Origin: Gloeomargaritales cyanobacterium VI4D9
GTDB lineage: Bacteria > Cyanobacteriota > Cyanobacteriia > Gloeomargaritales > Gloeomargaritaceae
Direction of reading: 5' to 3'
Length of the DNA: 64,000 bases
Assembly: GCA_927797885.1 (NCBI GenBank)
Contig: OV696605.1
Location: 2,579,157-2,643,156 of the forward strand
The position numbers and the translations under genes were made by a program. Positions 9,042-17,744 of this stretch are shown piece after piece (position 1 is the first letter of the stretch; every line of letters begins with the position of its first letter). The notes beneath the pieces were generated by a model. That model was not told where the DNA came from, made no database searches, and was given only the letters and a program-made list of their open reading frames with translations.

Positions 9042-9161
9042 TATAGCAATCCTAAATGAGAATGGAACAGGGGGTCGCAGGGGCACCGCCCCCGTAAAAG
9101 AAGCACCTGCGGTGTATGGTTCTGAAAAATTTTTGTTTGAAAATCAAGTGGGATTGCTATA
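9042..9161. repeat. family A inverted-repeat element, copy A2
   Basis: Runs from TATAGCAATCCTAAATGAG to GTGGGATTGCTATA with the core GGGGTCGCAGGGGCACCG. It is a long form: an extra GAAGCACCTGCGGTGTATGG lies between core and right arm, which is also found in A6 on the other strand. Confidence 0.85.
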
Positions 9162-9256
9162 CAATTCTAAATGATTACATAACAGGCAATCAAAGAAATT
9201 AAGTTCTGGCCAGCTTCCTATGTGATCACCGTTTTAATCTCTGATAGGATTGCTAC
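9158..9256. repeat. family B inverted-repeat element, copy B1
   Basis: Begins TATACAATTCTAAATGATTA and ends GATAGGATTGCTACA. Read on the minus strand it aligns along its length with copies at 22911 and about 27350 (shared GAGAT, GATTTCT-like stretch and GTAATCATTTAGAATT). It shares its first four bases with the end of copy A2. Confidence 0.7.
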
Positions 9257-9296
9257 AGGTGTGCAAATTCCAGATGTCGAGGCAATTCAAAAAAAT

Positions 9297-9326
9297 GACA
9301 CCCCTCAATTAGGTTGAGGGATGTCT
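9297..9326 (-). terminator. rho-independent terminator after the redoxin gene
   Basis: A stem of CCCTCAA and TTGAGGG around TTAGG, extended outward by GACA and TGTC. Read on the minus strand it is followed by ATTTTTTTG. It lies 27 bases beyond the stop of the redoxin gene, so it closes the DsbD-redoxin operon. Confidence 0.75.
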
Positions 9327-9352
9327 CAAAAGTGGATGTTAGCGAATTTCTT

Positions 9353-9988
9353 TTAGTTTTTGTATTTCACAGAACACCCATAGGGCTGGGTAGTACTGGT
9401 CGTCACCTTTTGACCGGCCATGATTTGTCCAAGGGCCGCACGGACGTAGTTATTGGCCTTGGTGACATTTTGATTTGCCAAACTAGGATCATCGTCAATC
9501 GCTCCCATGTACTGCAATTGACCCGCTTTATCAATCACAAACATATGGGGGGTTGTCCGGGCACCGTACAGCTTCCCCAAGGTGCCATCCGGGTCGAGCA
9601 GTACCGCTGTCGGAGTGGCTTTTTTCTCCTTCACCACCGCATTGGCTTGCTCGGCAGTGACAAACCCCTGTTGCCCCGGCGCGGAAGAGACGACGGAGAA
9701 CCACACTGCCCCCTTGGCCTTGGCTTCCTGTTGGAGCTTTTGCATATTGCCCGTGCTGTAATGCTTGACCACAAAGGGACATTCGTGGTTTGTCCATTCC
9801 AAAACCACCACCTTGCCCTTGTAGTCGCTGAGGTTCACCGTCTGCCCGGTGCTGGTCTTAGCGGTAAAATTTGGGGCGGGACTCCCCACCCGCACGGTAG
9901 CAGATGTATTTACAGTGAGTGTACTTATAGTTGCCCCAGCGATGACCACAGCGGCGGTAGCGGGAACGAACCAAGAAAAACGAGCCAT
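9353..9988 (-). CDS. exported redoxin-domain (peroxiredoxin/thioredoxin-like) protein
   Basis: A 211-residue protein with an N-terminal signal or anchor (MARFSWFVPATAAVVIAGAT) and a thioredoxin-fold redoxin domain: GSPAPNFTAKTSTGQTVNLS, then WTNHECPFVVKHY with one active-site cysteine, and TPHMFVIDKAGQLQYMGA. A second cysteine is near the C-terminus (YGCSVKY). This one-cysteine ECPF form with a late GC is a known subgroup of exported peroxide or thiol reductases. ATG at 9988 has AGGAGG upstream. Only 2 bases separate it from the DsbD-like gene, so the membrane protein likely supplies its electrons. It would act in the periplasm or thylakoid lumen. Confidence 0.82.
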   Translation of the reverse strand: MARFSWFVPATAAVVIAGATISTLTVNTSATVRVGSPAPNFTAKTSTGQTVNLSDYKGKVVVLEWTNHECPFVVKHYSTGNMQKLQQEAKAKGAVWFSVVSSAPGQQGFVTAEQANAVVKEKKATPTAVLLDPDGTLGKLYGARTTPHMFVIDKAGQLQYMGAIDDDPSLANQNVTKANNYVRAALGQIMAGQKVTTSTTQPYGCSVKYKN

Positions 9989-9990
9989 AG

Positions 9991-12060
9991 TTAACCTCCT
10001 AATTGAGCCGACAACAACGCCGTGACCTGGGTCGGACTGAGCCGACTGGGCCACACCACCGGGGGCTGATTTCCCCGCGGATACAGGACATACAGGGGCA
10101 CGCCACTGCGGCCAAACCCCTGCAAAACTTGGGTAATCTCTGGATTCCGCCTTGTCCAGTCCGCCTTGAGGAGGGTGACCCCCCGCTCGCTAAAGGCTCG
10201 TTGCACCTCCGGCTGGCTGAAGACCAACCGTTCGTTCACTTGGCAACTCACACACCAGGCCGCCGTAAAATTCACAAACACGGGTTGCCCCTGCTGGCGG
10301 AGTTCCTGCAACCGGCTAGGGGTAAATGGTTCCCAACTGGCCGCCTGCGTGTCTGGAGTATTCGTATAAACAACAGCATTACTACTGGGCAACCAACTCG
10401 GCAGGGTCAGACAAAAACTTAAAATTAACAATGTACTAAAAATAGCAAGCCTACGTCCTGCCGTCTGTGCTTGACTTTGACCATACACCCACGCCGCCAA
10501 CCCCAACAGCACCAGCCCCAGTAGTCCCACCGCCAAGCCATCGGTGCCGGTCTGGAGGGTCAACACCCACAGCAACCAAGCCGCCGCCCCGTAGAGGGGA
10601 AACGCCAACAGCCGTTGCAGGGTGTGCATCCAGGCTCCCGGTTTGGGTAACCACCTGCGCCAGGCCGGGACAAAACACAAAGCCACGTAGGGCAGGGCAA
10701 ATCCCACCCCCAGGCTGATAAAGACCGCCATCGCCGCCCCGGGGGGTAACGTCAAAGCCGCCCCAATCGCCGTCGCCATGAAGGGAGCCGTGCAGGGAGT
10801 CGCCGCCACCGTTGCCAGTACCCCGGTGAAAAATTCCCCCAGATACCCCGGTCGTTCCGTTAAAGTTTGCCCCACCCCCAGCCAACCCGTGCCCACCTGA
10901 AACACCCCGGACAGATTCAGTGCTACCCCGAACAGGACATATATCAAGAGCAAGACCATCCCCGGCGATTGCAACTGGAATCCCCACCCCAACTGTTGCC
11001 CCAACCCTCGCAGGATCAGCAACCCGCCCGCCAGCGCCACAAAACTCACCAGCACCCCCGCCCCGTAGCTCACCCCCCCCCAGCGCACTTGCCGGGGAGA
11101 TTGACGCATCTTGTCCGCCAATTGCAGGGTTTTCAGGGATAAAATCGGCAGGACACAGGGCATGACATTCAACACCAATCCACCCAAAAAGCCCAGCCCC
11201 AAAATCCGTCCCAGATTCCCCATCCCGCCGGAAGTGGGTAGGGTTCCCGGTTGCGCCTGGATGGTGTAGGCGTTGGTTCCCCGCTGGGTGGTCAGCACCA
11301 ACACCCCCTCCACCGTCGTTAAATGTTCCTGATAGCCCCGCTGGAGGGTTAATTCGGTGACCTTTCCCCTGCTGGTCAAGGTTTGGGGCGACGCATAGGT
11401 AATCACCCCATCCGCCCAGGGGAAAAACCAGGCTTCCTTCACCCCACCGACCGGCAGGCTTAACGTCAATTTCTCCCCGTCAACCCCATAGACCACTGAC
11501 CAAGGGGCAGGCTGGGGATGTTGCGCCCGCACCTGCGCAAACGCATTCGTCACCGTTGGATTGGGCTGGGCAGCACTGGCAATGGGTAAGCTCAAGGTCA
11601 CGGGGGTCGCTTCGGGGATGCAGTCCTCCTGGCACACCAACCAACTGGCCTGCGCCCGCAAATCCAAGGTTTGACCGGGGGTGAGGTCAGCCGGGGGCGT
11701 AATTTGGCTGAGGAGCAACACCTGGTTCTCGTAACCAAAATTCATCAGAGGGCCAACGGGAAACCGCTGGGGGTAAGGCCATTGCAATTCACCCGCCGTC
11801 ACCCCTGGGGGCAGTTGCCAATTCAGGCGCACCCGGTCCCCGGAATCCCCCGGATTTTGCCAATAGACGTGCCAACCTGGCGTGATCTGCAACTGTAAAC
11901 CCACCCAAAATGGCGTTCCCGGTTGTACCGTCCGCACCTCGCTCACCAGTTCCGCCTGCACATAACGGGGACTCGCCGCCTGGGCGGGTACAGCCATGCC
12001 CAGCCCTCCCCACAGGGACAGCAAGCCCACCAACATCAGCCCCAGCCAGCGTCCGTACAT
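9991..12060 (-). CDS. DsbD/ScsB-family protein-disulfide reductase
   Basis: The 689-residue protein moves reducing power from cytosolic thioredoxin across the membrane. After a signal peptide comes a DsbD-alpha/ScsB-like N-terminal domain with VCQEDC. The membrane core (about residues 280-520) keeps both hallmark cysteines, in VMPCVLPI and ATPCTAPF. The C-terminal thioredoxin domain has AAWCVSCQ. So all three cysteine pairs of a complete DsbD/ScsB relay are present, which is more than the short CcdA form common in cyanobacteria. The frame is open from 12096; ATG at 12060 (MYGRWLGLMLVG) gives a sensible signal peptide. It is followed directly by the redoxin gene, its probable partner. Confidence 0.87.
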   Translation of the reverse strand: MYGRWLGLMLVGLLSLWGGLGMAVPAQAASPRYVQAELVSEVRTVQPGTPFWVGLQLQITPGWHVYWQNPGDSGDRVRLNWQLPPGVTAGELQWPYPQRFPVGPLMNFGYENQVLLLSQITPPADLTPGQTLDLRAQASWLVCQEDCIPEATPVTLSLPIASAAQPNPTVTNAFAQVRAQHPQPAPWSVVYGVDGEKLTLSLPVGGVKEAWFFPWADGVITYASPQTLTSRGKVTELTLQRGYQEHLTTVEGVLVLTTQRGTNAYTIQAQPGTLPTSGGMGNLGRILGLGFLGGLVLNVMPCVLPILSLKTLQLADKMRQSPRQVRWGGVSYGAGVLVSFVALAGGLLILRGLGQQLGWGFQLQSPGMVLLLIYVLFGVALNLSGVFQVGTGWLGVGQTLTERPGYLGEFFTGVLATVAATPCTAPFMATAIGAALTLPPGAAMAVFISLGVGFALPYVALCFVPAWRRWLPKPGAWMHTLQRLLAFPLYGAAAWLLWVLTLQTGTDGLAVGLLGLVLLGLAAWVYGQSQAQTAGRRLAIFSTLLILSFCLTLPSWLPSSNAVVYTNTPDTQAASWEPFTPSRLQELRQQGQPVFVNFTAAWCVSCQVNERLVFSQPEVQRAFSERGVTLLKADWTRRNPEITQVLQGFGRSGVPLYVLYPRGNQPPVVWPSRLSPTQVTALLSAQLGG

Positions 12061-12263
12061 AAAATTTAGTATTACGTTACATCCTATGGTAGCCAATCGT
12101 TTATACGGGGATGGGGCGATTTTGGTTCACAGGGATTCCCGTTGAAATTTCAGGTGGTGGGGCAATCCTAATGGAATTTAGAACAGGGGTGGCAACAGCA
12201 TCCCCCTAGGGACGACTCTTCACAATTGTAGCAATCACATTTGAATTGTGAGTAAAATGTTTG
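12061..12263. other. spacer with degraded family A fragment
   Basis: Contains AATCCTAATGGAATTTAGAA at about 12164 followed by a damaged core (GGGGTGGCAACAGCATCCCC), a probable broken A copy. Promoters for the divergent DsbD and symporter genes should lie between here and 12532. Confidence 0.4.
12240..12257. repeat. short dispersed motif D, copy 1
   Basis: TTTGAATTGTGAGTAAAA, just upstream of copy A3. The same 16-18 base word stands near 18835, 27132 and 35410. Confidence 0.6.
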
Positions 12264-12364
12264 TATAGTAATCCTAAATGAGTTTAGAAAACGGGTCGCA
12301 AGGGCAACTCCCCCGTACCTGGTTCTTCTGAATATCCATTCGCCAAGCGAGTGGGATTGCTACA
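12264..12364. repeat. family A inverted-repeat element, copy A3
   Basis: From TATAGTAATCCTAAATGAG to GTGGGATTGCTACA with the core GGGTCGCAAGGGCAAC. About 40 bases beyond it a fragment of a family C right end (CCTATTTTTAGAGGTGGC, about 12426-12443) is visible. Confidence 0.75.
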
Positions 12365-12532
12365 GGTGTAAATTAGCAGAGGTATCCTATAGAGATTTTG
12401 GCGAGCTGGGGGCGACACTCCTACGCCCTATTTTTAGAGGTGGCTAATGGATAGAGATGTCCAAGAAAACGACCGATTAGCGTATGATCAATGCGAGTTA
12501 ATTTATTTTAGCTAGCCCCTTTTGAGGCCAAC

Positions 12533-14269
12533 ATGGGGATTTTAGATTGGGCAGTGGTGGTCATTTACTTAGGATTAAGCCTGTTTTTAGGGCTGTATTT
12601 ATCCCGTCAAGGTGCCCGCAGTTTGGTGGATTTTTTTGTGTCCGGGCGGGCTTTGCCCTGGTGGTTGGCGGGGACAAGCATGGCGGCGACGACGTTTTCC
12701 ATTGATACCCCTTTGTATGTGTGTGGGTTGGTGGCGCAGCGGGGGGTGGCGGGGAATTGGGAATGGTGGAGTTTTGGGTTGACCCATGTGGTGATGATTT
12801 ATATTTTTGCCCGGTTGTGGCGACGCTCGGAAATTATCACCGATGCCGAATTAACGGAACTGCGTTATGGGGGCAAACCAGCGGCAATTTTACGGGCGAC
12901 CAAGGCATTTTTATTTGCTGTGCCGATTAATTGTATTGGTATGGGGTACGCCTTATTGGCGATGGTGAAAGTGATTGATGCCCTGGATATTTGGGGTATT
13001 TTGGGCATTGACCCCGGGGCGAATGCCAAGCTCTGGAGTGTGGTCGGGGTGAGTGTGTTGGTGCTGATTTACGCTGGGGTGGCGGGCTTGTGGGGGGTGG
13101 TGGTGACGGATTTGTTTCAATTCGTCCTGGCGTTGGGGGGGGCACTGCTGGTAGCGGTAGTCGCTCTTCATCACGTTGGGGGGATGGGCAGGGTGGTGGC
13201 GCATTTCCAGGGGACGGAGATGTTGCGGCTGTGGCCTTGGGGTCAGCAGGTGGGGTTGTCCGCCAGTACGTTGTTTGCCTATGTGTTTGTGCAGTGGTGG
13301 GCGTTTCGGCGCAGTGATGGGGGGGGGGAGTTTATCCAGCGGTTGGCGGCGGCGAAGGATGAACGGGAGGCGGAGCGGTCGGCCTGGTGGTTTAACATTT
13401 TGAATTACGTTGTCCGTACCTGGCCCTGGGTGGTGGTGGCTTTGGTGGCACGGGTGATTTACCCGGACTTGCCGGACCCGGAGTTGGGCTATCCCAAGTT
13501 GATGCGGGAGTTTTTGCCGCCGGTGCTGTTGGGGGTGGTGGTGGCCTCTTTGCTGGCGGCGTTTATGAGTACCATGTCCACCCTGATCAATTGGGGGGCT
13601 TCCTATCTGACCCGGGATTTGTACCAACGGTTTGGGCGACCCCAGGCGAGTCAGGCGGAATTGGTGATGGCGGGGCGGCTGGCCTCGGTGGGGGTCACGG
13701 CGTTGGGGGCGGTGGCGGCTTTCTATGCCCAGGATGTGACGGCGGTGTTTCGCCTGGTGATTGCCATCGGTACCGGGCCGGGGCTGGTGCTGATCCTGCG
13801 CTGGTTTTGGTGGCGGATCAATGCGGTGGCGGAATGGACGGCGATGGTGGCTGGGTTTCTGATTGGGCTGGGGACGACGGTGGTGCCGGTGATCCAAATC
13901 CCGGATTTTGGCTGGCGGCTGATGGTGACGACCGGGGTGACCGCCCTGGCCTGGCTGACCGCCATGTACTGCACTGCCCCGGAGAGTGAGGCCACGTTGA
14001 ATGAATTTTACCGGCGGATTCGTCCGGGGGGCCCGGGCTGGCAGCGGCAACAACAGGCTACCGGCTTGGCCCCGCTCCAGGACTTGGGCTGGGAACTGCA
14101 GCGCACCCTGGCGGGAATTGGTGTGCTCTTTGGCACCATGCTGGGGGTGGGGGGCTTCCTCCTCTGGCAACCCCTGGCGGGCTGGGTCTGCTGGACGGTG
14201 GCGGTGGGGGCAGGCTGGTGGTTGCGTCACCTGCAACGGCGGGGCAAATTGGGCGAAATTCACGATTAA
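12533..14269 (+). CDS. sodium:solute symporter family protein
   Basis: A 578-residue integral membrane protein of the SSS family, with about 13 predicted hydrophobic helices. Family features include the start WAVVVIYLGLSLFLGLYLSR, FFVSGRALPWWLAGTSMAAT near the sodium site of helix 1-2, TFSIDTPLYVCG, and YLTRDLYQRF in the cytoplasmic loop after SSTLINW-like SSTM segments. The substrate cannot be read from sequence. The gene stands alone; the next gene starts 93 bases later. The coding strand is strikingly rich in G, giving long spurious frames on the opposite strand. ATG at 12533. Confidence 0.88.
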   Translation: MGILDWAVVVIYLGLSLFLGLYLSRQGARSLVDFFVSGRALPWWLAGTSMAATTFSIDTPLYVCGLVAQRGVAGNWEWWSFGLTHVVMIYIFARLWRRSEIITDAELTELRYGGKPAAILRATKAFLFAVPINCIGMGYALLAMVKVIDALDIWGILGIDPGANAKLWSVVGVSVLVLIYAGVAGLWGVVVTDLFQFVLALGGALLVAVVALHHVGGMGRVVAHFQGTEMLRLWPWGQQVGLSASTLFAYVFVQWWAFRRSDGGGEFIQRLAAAKDEREAERSAWWFNILNYVVRTWPWVVVALVARVIYPDLPDPELGYPKLMREFLPPVLLGVVVASLLAAFMSTMSTLINWGASYLTRDLYQRFGRPQASQAELVMAGRLASVGVTALGAVAAFYAQDVTAVFRLVIAIGTGPGLVLILRWFWWRINAVAEWTAMVAGFLIGLGTTVVPVIQIPDFGWRLMVTTGVTALAWLTAMYCTAPESEATLNEFYRRIRPGGPGWQRQQQATGLAPLQDLGWELQRTLAGIGVLFGTMLGVGGFLLWQPLAGWVCWTVAVGAGWWLRHLQRRGKLGEIHD

Positions 14270-14362
14270 GTGTAAAGAAACGATAAAATTTTGTTGGGGA
14301 TCAAAACATTTTTTTATTAACCTGATTAAGGAACTTAATAAAAGTGTTGGGGTAAAGGATTC

Positions 14363-16000
14363 ATGGCGAGAGCGGGGCGATTGGAGCAGATGCGGCGGTA
14401 TGACCCGGACGTGATTGCGGACTACTACCGGTGGCGACCGGGGCGGGTGGTGGGGCGACTCCTACAGGTGGGGTGGGCGATTTTGGTGTTTTTACTCGCC
14501 TTGGGGTGGGATCATGTCACCGGCAGGGAGGAACGCCATCGTCCCCAGCGGGCGGCGCAACTGCGGCGGTTGATCACGGCGATGGGGCCAACCTTCATCA
14601 AGGTGGGGCAAGCCCTGTCCACCCGGCCCGACCTGGTGCGGCGGGATTATTTAGAAGAATTAACCCTTCTGCAGGACCAACTGCCTTCCTTTCCCAATGC
14701 GGTGGCCTACGAATTAATCAAGCAGGAATTGGGGCAACCGGTGGATGTCTTGTATCGGGAATTGTCCCCGGAACCGGTGGCGGCGGCCAGTTTGGGGCAG
14801 GTGTATCGGGGGCGTTTGCAGACCGGGGAAGAGGTGGCGGTCAAGGTACAGCGCCCGGGCTTAATTCCGGTATTAACCCTGGATTTGTATATTCTGCGGG
14901 GGATGTTGCACGTTTTCCAGCCCTGGTTGCCCATCCATATGCAGGATGATTTGCGGTTGATTGTGGATGAATTTGGGCGCAAATTGTTTGAGGAAATTGA
15001 TTACTTAAACGAAGCCTGCAATGCGGAAAAATTCGCTGACAATTTTCGCAATGACCCAACGGTGAAAGTCCCCAAAATTTATTGGGCATTCACCAGCCAT
15101 CGGGTGCTGACTTTGGAATGGATCAATGGTTACAAATTAACCGATGCGGAAGCGGTGCAAAAAGCCGGGATTGCCATGCACGAATTTGTGCAAATTGGGG
15201 TGCGGGCTGGGCTAAAACAGCTTCTGGAGTTTGGGTTTTTCCACGCCGATCCCCACCCTGGCAACCTATTTTTAACCACCGACGGGCGGCTGGCTTATAT
15301 TGATTTTGGCATGATGGACCAACTCACCCAAGAAGCCAAGGAACAATTGGTAGATGCCCTGGTGCATTTGGTGAATAAGGATTATCGGGAATTGGCACGG
15401 GACTTTATCCGGTTGGGTTTTTTACCTCCGAACACGGATATTGATCCAATTGTACCGGCGCTGGAATTACTCTGGCAGGAGGCGGTGGGGAGCCAGTTAC
15501 GGGATTTTCGATTCAAACAGGCGACGGATCAATTTTCTGATTTGATGTATCGCTATCCATTTCGAGTCCCCGCCCATTTTGCCTTAATTATTCGCTCCCT
15601 AGTGACCCAGGAAGGGATTGCCATGAGTTTGGATCCAAATTTCAAGATTGTGGATGCGGCTTATCCCTATGTGGCACAGCGATTATTAACCGGAGAAACC
15701 CCACAATTTCGGCAACGCCTGCTGGAGGTTTTATTCAAAGACAATCGCTTCCAGTGGCAACGCCTAGAAAGTTTGTTGTCCGTGACCCAAGGCGGGGATG
15801 GGGTGGATTTACAACCGGTTTTGGGGCCAGCGTTGAGCTATTTATTCTCCTCAGAAGGACAATTTTTACGCAACCAATTAATTCTGGCTTTAACGGAAGA
15901 CGACCGTTTACATTTTGCGGAGGTGGGGCGGTTGTGGCAGTTGGTACAGGGACAAATTCGCCCCCGGGCTTTGTTAGAATTGGCTTGGCATTATGGGTGA
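14363..16000 (+). CDS. ABC1/UbiB family atypical kinase (AarF-like)
   Basis: A 545-residue member of the ABC1/ADCK/UbiB family. In cyanobacteria and plastids these regulate prenylquinone metabolism and membrane quinone supply. Signature elements: KxGQ region TFIKVGQALSTRPDLV, the alanine-rich loop VAAASLGQVYRG that replaces the P-loop, VAVKVQRPG with the catalytic lysine, FHADPHPGNLF, and the DFG equivalent YIDFGMM. It begins with a long N-terminal region containing a hydrophobic helix (about 30-50). ATG at 14363. The downstream protease gene starts 16 bases after the stop, so cotranscription is likely. Confidence 0.92.
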   Translation: MARAGRLEQMRRYDPDVIADYYRWRPGRVVGRLLQVGWAILVFLLALGWDHVTGREERHRPQRAAQLRRLITAMGPTFIKVGQALSTRPDLVRRDYLEELTLLQDQLPSFPNAVAYELIKQELGQPVDVLYRELSPEPVAAASLGQVYRGRLQTGEEVAVKVQRPGLIPVLTLDLYILRGMLHVFQPWLPIHMQDDLRLIVDEFGRKLFEEIDYLNEACNAEKFADNFRNDPTVKVPKIYWAFTSHRVLTLEWINGYKLTDAEAVQKAGIAMHEFVQIGVRAGLKQLLEFGFFHADPHPGNLFLTTDGRLAYIDFGMMDQLTQEAKEQLVDALVHLVNKDYRELARDFIRLGFLPPNTDIDPIVPALELLWQEAVGSQLRDFRFKQATDQFSDLMYRYPFRVPAHFALIIRSLVTQEGIAMSLDPNFKIVDAAYPYVAQRLLTGETPQFRQRLLEVLFKDNRFQWQRLESLLSVTQGGDGVDLQPVLGPALSYLFSSEGQFLRNQLILALTEDDRLHFAEVGRLWQLVQGQIRPRALLELAWHYG

Positions 16001-16016
16001 ATGAGTAACGAGTCAA

Positions 16017-17630
16017 ATGCGGAGCAAAACGTTTGTGGCATTGCTAGTTTTGGGGTTGAGTGGTGGGGGAATAAGGCTCGCCCCCGTACCCTTCCTTATG
16101 AAACCAGCAATCGCACAGGCGGCTTTGAGTAAAAGTCAAATTGCCGAAGTCGCAGAAAAAATCACGGTGTTGATTCAAACCCCGGCGGGGCATGGTTCTG
16201 GCACGATTATTGCTAGGAATGGGGAGGTCTATCAGGTCTTAACCGCCAAACACGTGATTGAGAGTATTAAACCCGGCGAAGAGGCGGATATTACCACCCA
16301 CGATGGCAAGGTTTATCCCTTAGATTCCCGTCGGATTCAAAACCTCCCCCAGGTGGATTTGGCGGTGGTGGAATTTCGCAGTTCAGGAAATTATCCCCAG
16401 GCGAAATTGGGGAATGATCTGGCTGTCAAACGGGGGATGAGTGTGTATGTGGCGGGCTTTCCTTTGCCGGGACAAGCGATTACCAAACCGGTTTTACAGT
16501 TCACCAGCGGGGATGTGACGGCGACTTCGGAAAATATATTACAGGATGGTTATTCCCTCACTTATACGAACAACACTTTGCCGGGGATGAGTGGGGGGCC
16601 GGTATTGAACGAACGGGCGGAGTTAGTTGGAATTCATGGGCGAGCCGAAGGGAGTTATCAATCCACTAAACAGGGAACGATTGCTCTGAAATCGGGATTC
16701 AATTTAGCGATTCCCATTCGCACCTACATCGCTTGGGTGAACAAGCAACCGATTAGAATTAATACCACCGGCACCACCGCTCAAGAATTATATATTTTGG
16801 CGGAACGGAAGTACGAAGCGGGGGATATTCAGGGGGCGTTAAATGACTTAAATCAATTGATTAAACTTGACCCCAATTCCGCTCTAGCCTACATGAGCCG
16901 GGGGATTTTGAAAGCCCTTAACCAACAGGATTACCAGGGGGCGTTAGCAGATTACAATCAAGCCCTCCAACTTGACCCCAAAAATGCCGATATTTATGGC
17001 AATCGTGCCTTTTTGAAAACTTTATTGCGTGACTTTTCCGGGGCGACTGCGGATGCGGATCAGGCGATTCGCCTGCGCCCAAATTATGACAAAGCCTACG
17101 TTTTACGGGGGTTTGTCAGAAGTCAAATGAATGATCATTCAGGAGCTTTGGCGGATGCCAGTCGGGCGGTGGAATTAAATCCCAATTTAGCGGATGCGTG
17201 GTTGATGCGAGCGACGGCGAAGGTGTATTTGAATAATCCCAAAGGGGCATTGGACGATGTCACCCGAGCGATTAAAATTAATCCTAAAGAAGCGAGTAGT
17301 TATGCCATCCGTGCCCTGGCAAAAACCGCATTACAGGACTTTGCAGGTGCCCTGGTTGATGCGAACCAGGCGGTCACCTTGGATGGGAATAATGCGATTG
17401 CCTATACGGCTCGCAGTACGGCTAGAGTTTTCACTCAGGATTTTCGGGGCGCATTGGAAGATGCCAATCGGGCGATGCAAATCAATCCCACCAATTCGGA
17501 TAATTATTTTGTGCGGGGGGTAGCCAAAATCGGTTTGGGCGATGGGGTAGGGGGCTGTATGGATTTACAAACGGCGGGTAATTTGGGCAGTGCGGAAGCC
17601 CGGACTACTTATCAACAATTCTGCCGGTGA
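16017..17630 (+). CDS. exported trypsin-like serine protease with TPR repeats
   Basis: The 537-residue protein has a signal peptide (to about residue 33), a chymotrypsin-fold protease domain (about 40-240) and about seven tetratricopeptide repeats (about 255-510). The catalytic triad is visible: His in LTAKHVIE, Asp in VDLAVVEF and Ser in PGMSGGPVL. The TPR units share spacing and words such as ALADYNQALQLDP and GALADASRAVELNP. Such fusions are common in cyanobacteria, and the repeats presumably bind client or partner proteins. The substrate is unknown. It follows the ABC1 kinase closely; a shared role in membrane quality control is only a guess. Confidence 0.87.
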   Translation: MRSKTFVALLVLGLSGGGIRLAPVPFLMKPAIAQAALSKSQIAEVAEKITVLIQTPAGHGSGTIIARNGEVYQVLTAKHVIESIKPGEEADITTHDGKVYPLDSRRIQNLPQVDLAVVEFRSSGNYPQAKLGNDLAVKRGMSVYVAGFPLPGQAITKPVLQFTSGDVTATSENILQDGYSLTYTNNTLPGMSGGPVLNERAELVGIHGRAEGSYQSTKQGTIALKSGFNLAIPIRTYIAWVNKQPIRINTTGTTAQELYILAERKYEAGDIQGALNDLNQLIKLDPNSALAYMSRGILKALNQQDYQGALADYNQALQLDPKNADIYGNRAFLKTLLRDFSGATADADQAIRLRPNYDKAYVLRGFVRSQMNDHSGALADASRAVELNPNLADAWLMRATAKVYLNNPKGALDDVTRAIKINPKEASSYAIRALAKTALQDFAGALVDANQAVTLDGNNAIAYTARSTARVFTQDFRGALEDANRAMQINPTNSDNYFVRGVAKIGLGDGVGGCMDLQTAGNLGSAEARTTYQQFCR

Positions 17631-17744
17631 AATGGGATGGATTTCTATTAGTAGCAGTATAGGTTACCGCTGTAAATTGCAGATTGCAGATGAATGTTTG
17701 CAGGGGCATCGTCCCCGGATTTGGTTCACCAAAATATCTATTTG

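Noticed and set aside
12953-14263. 436-codon open frame antisense to the sodium:solute symporter gene
   Set aside because: It is rich in Pro, His, Gln and Arg, as expected from the complement of a G-rich gene, and has no family resemblance. The symporter frame explains the region.
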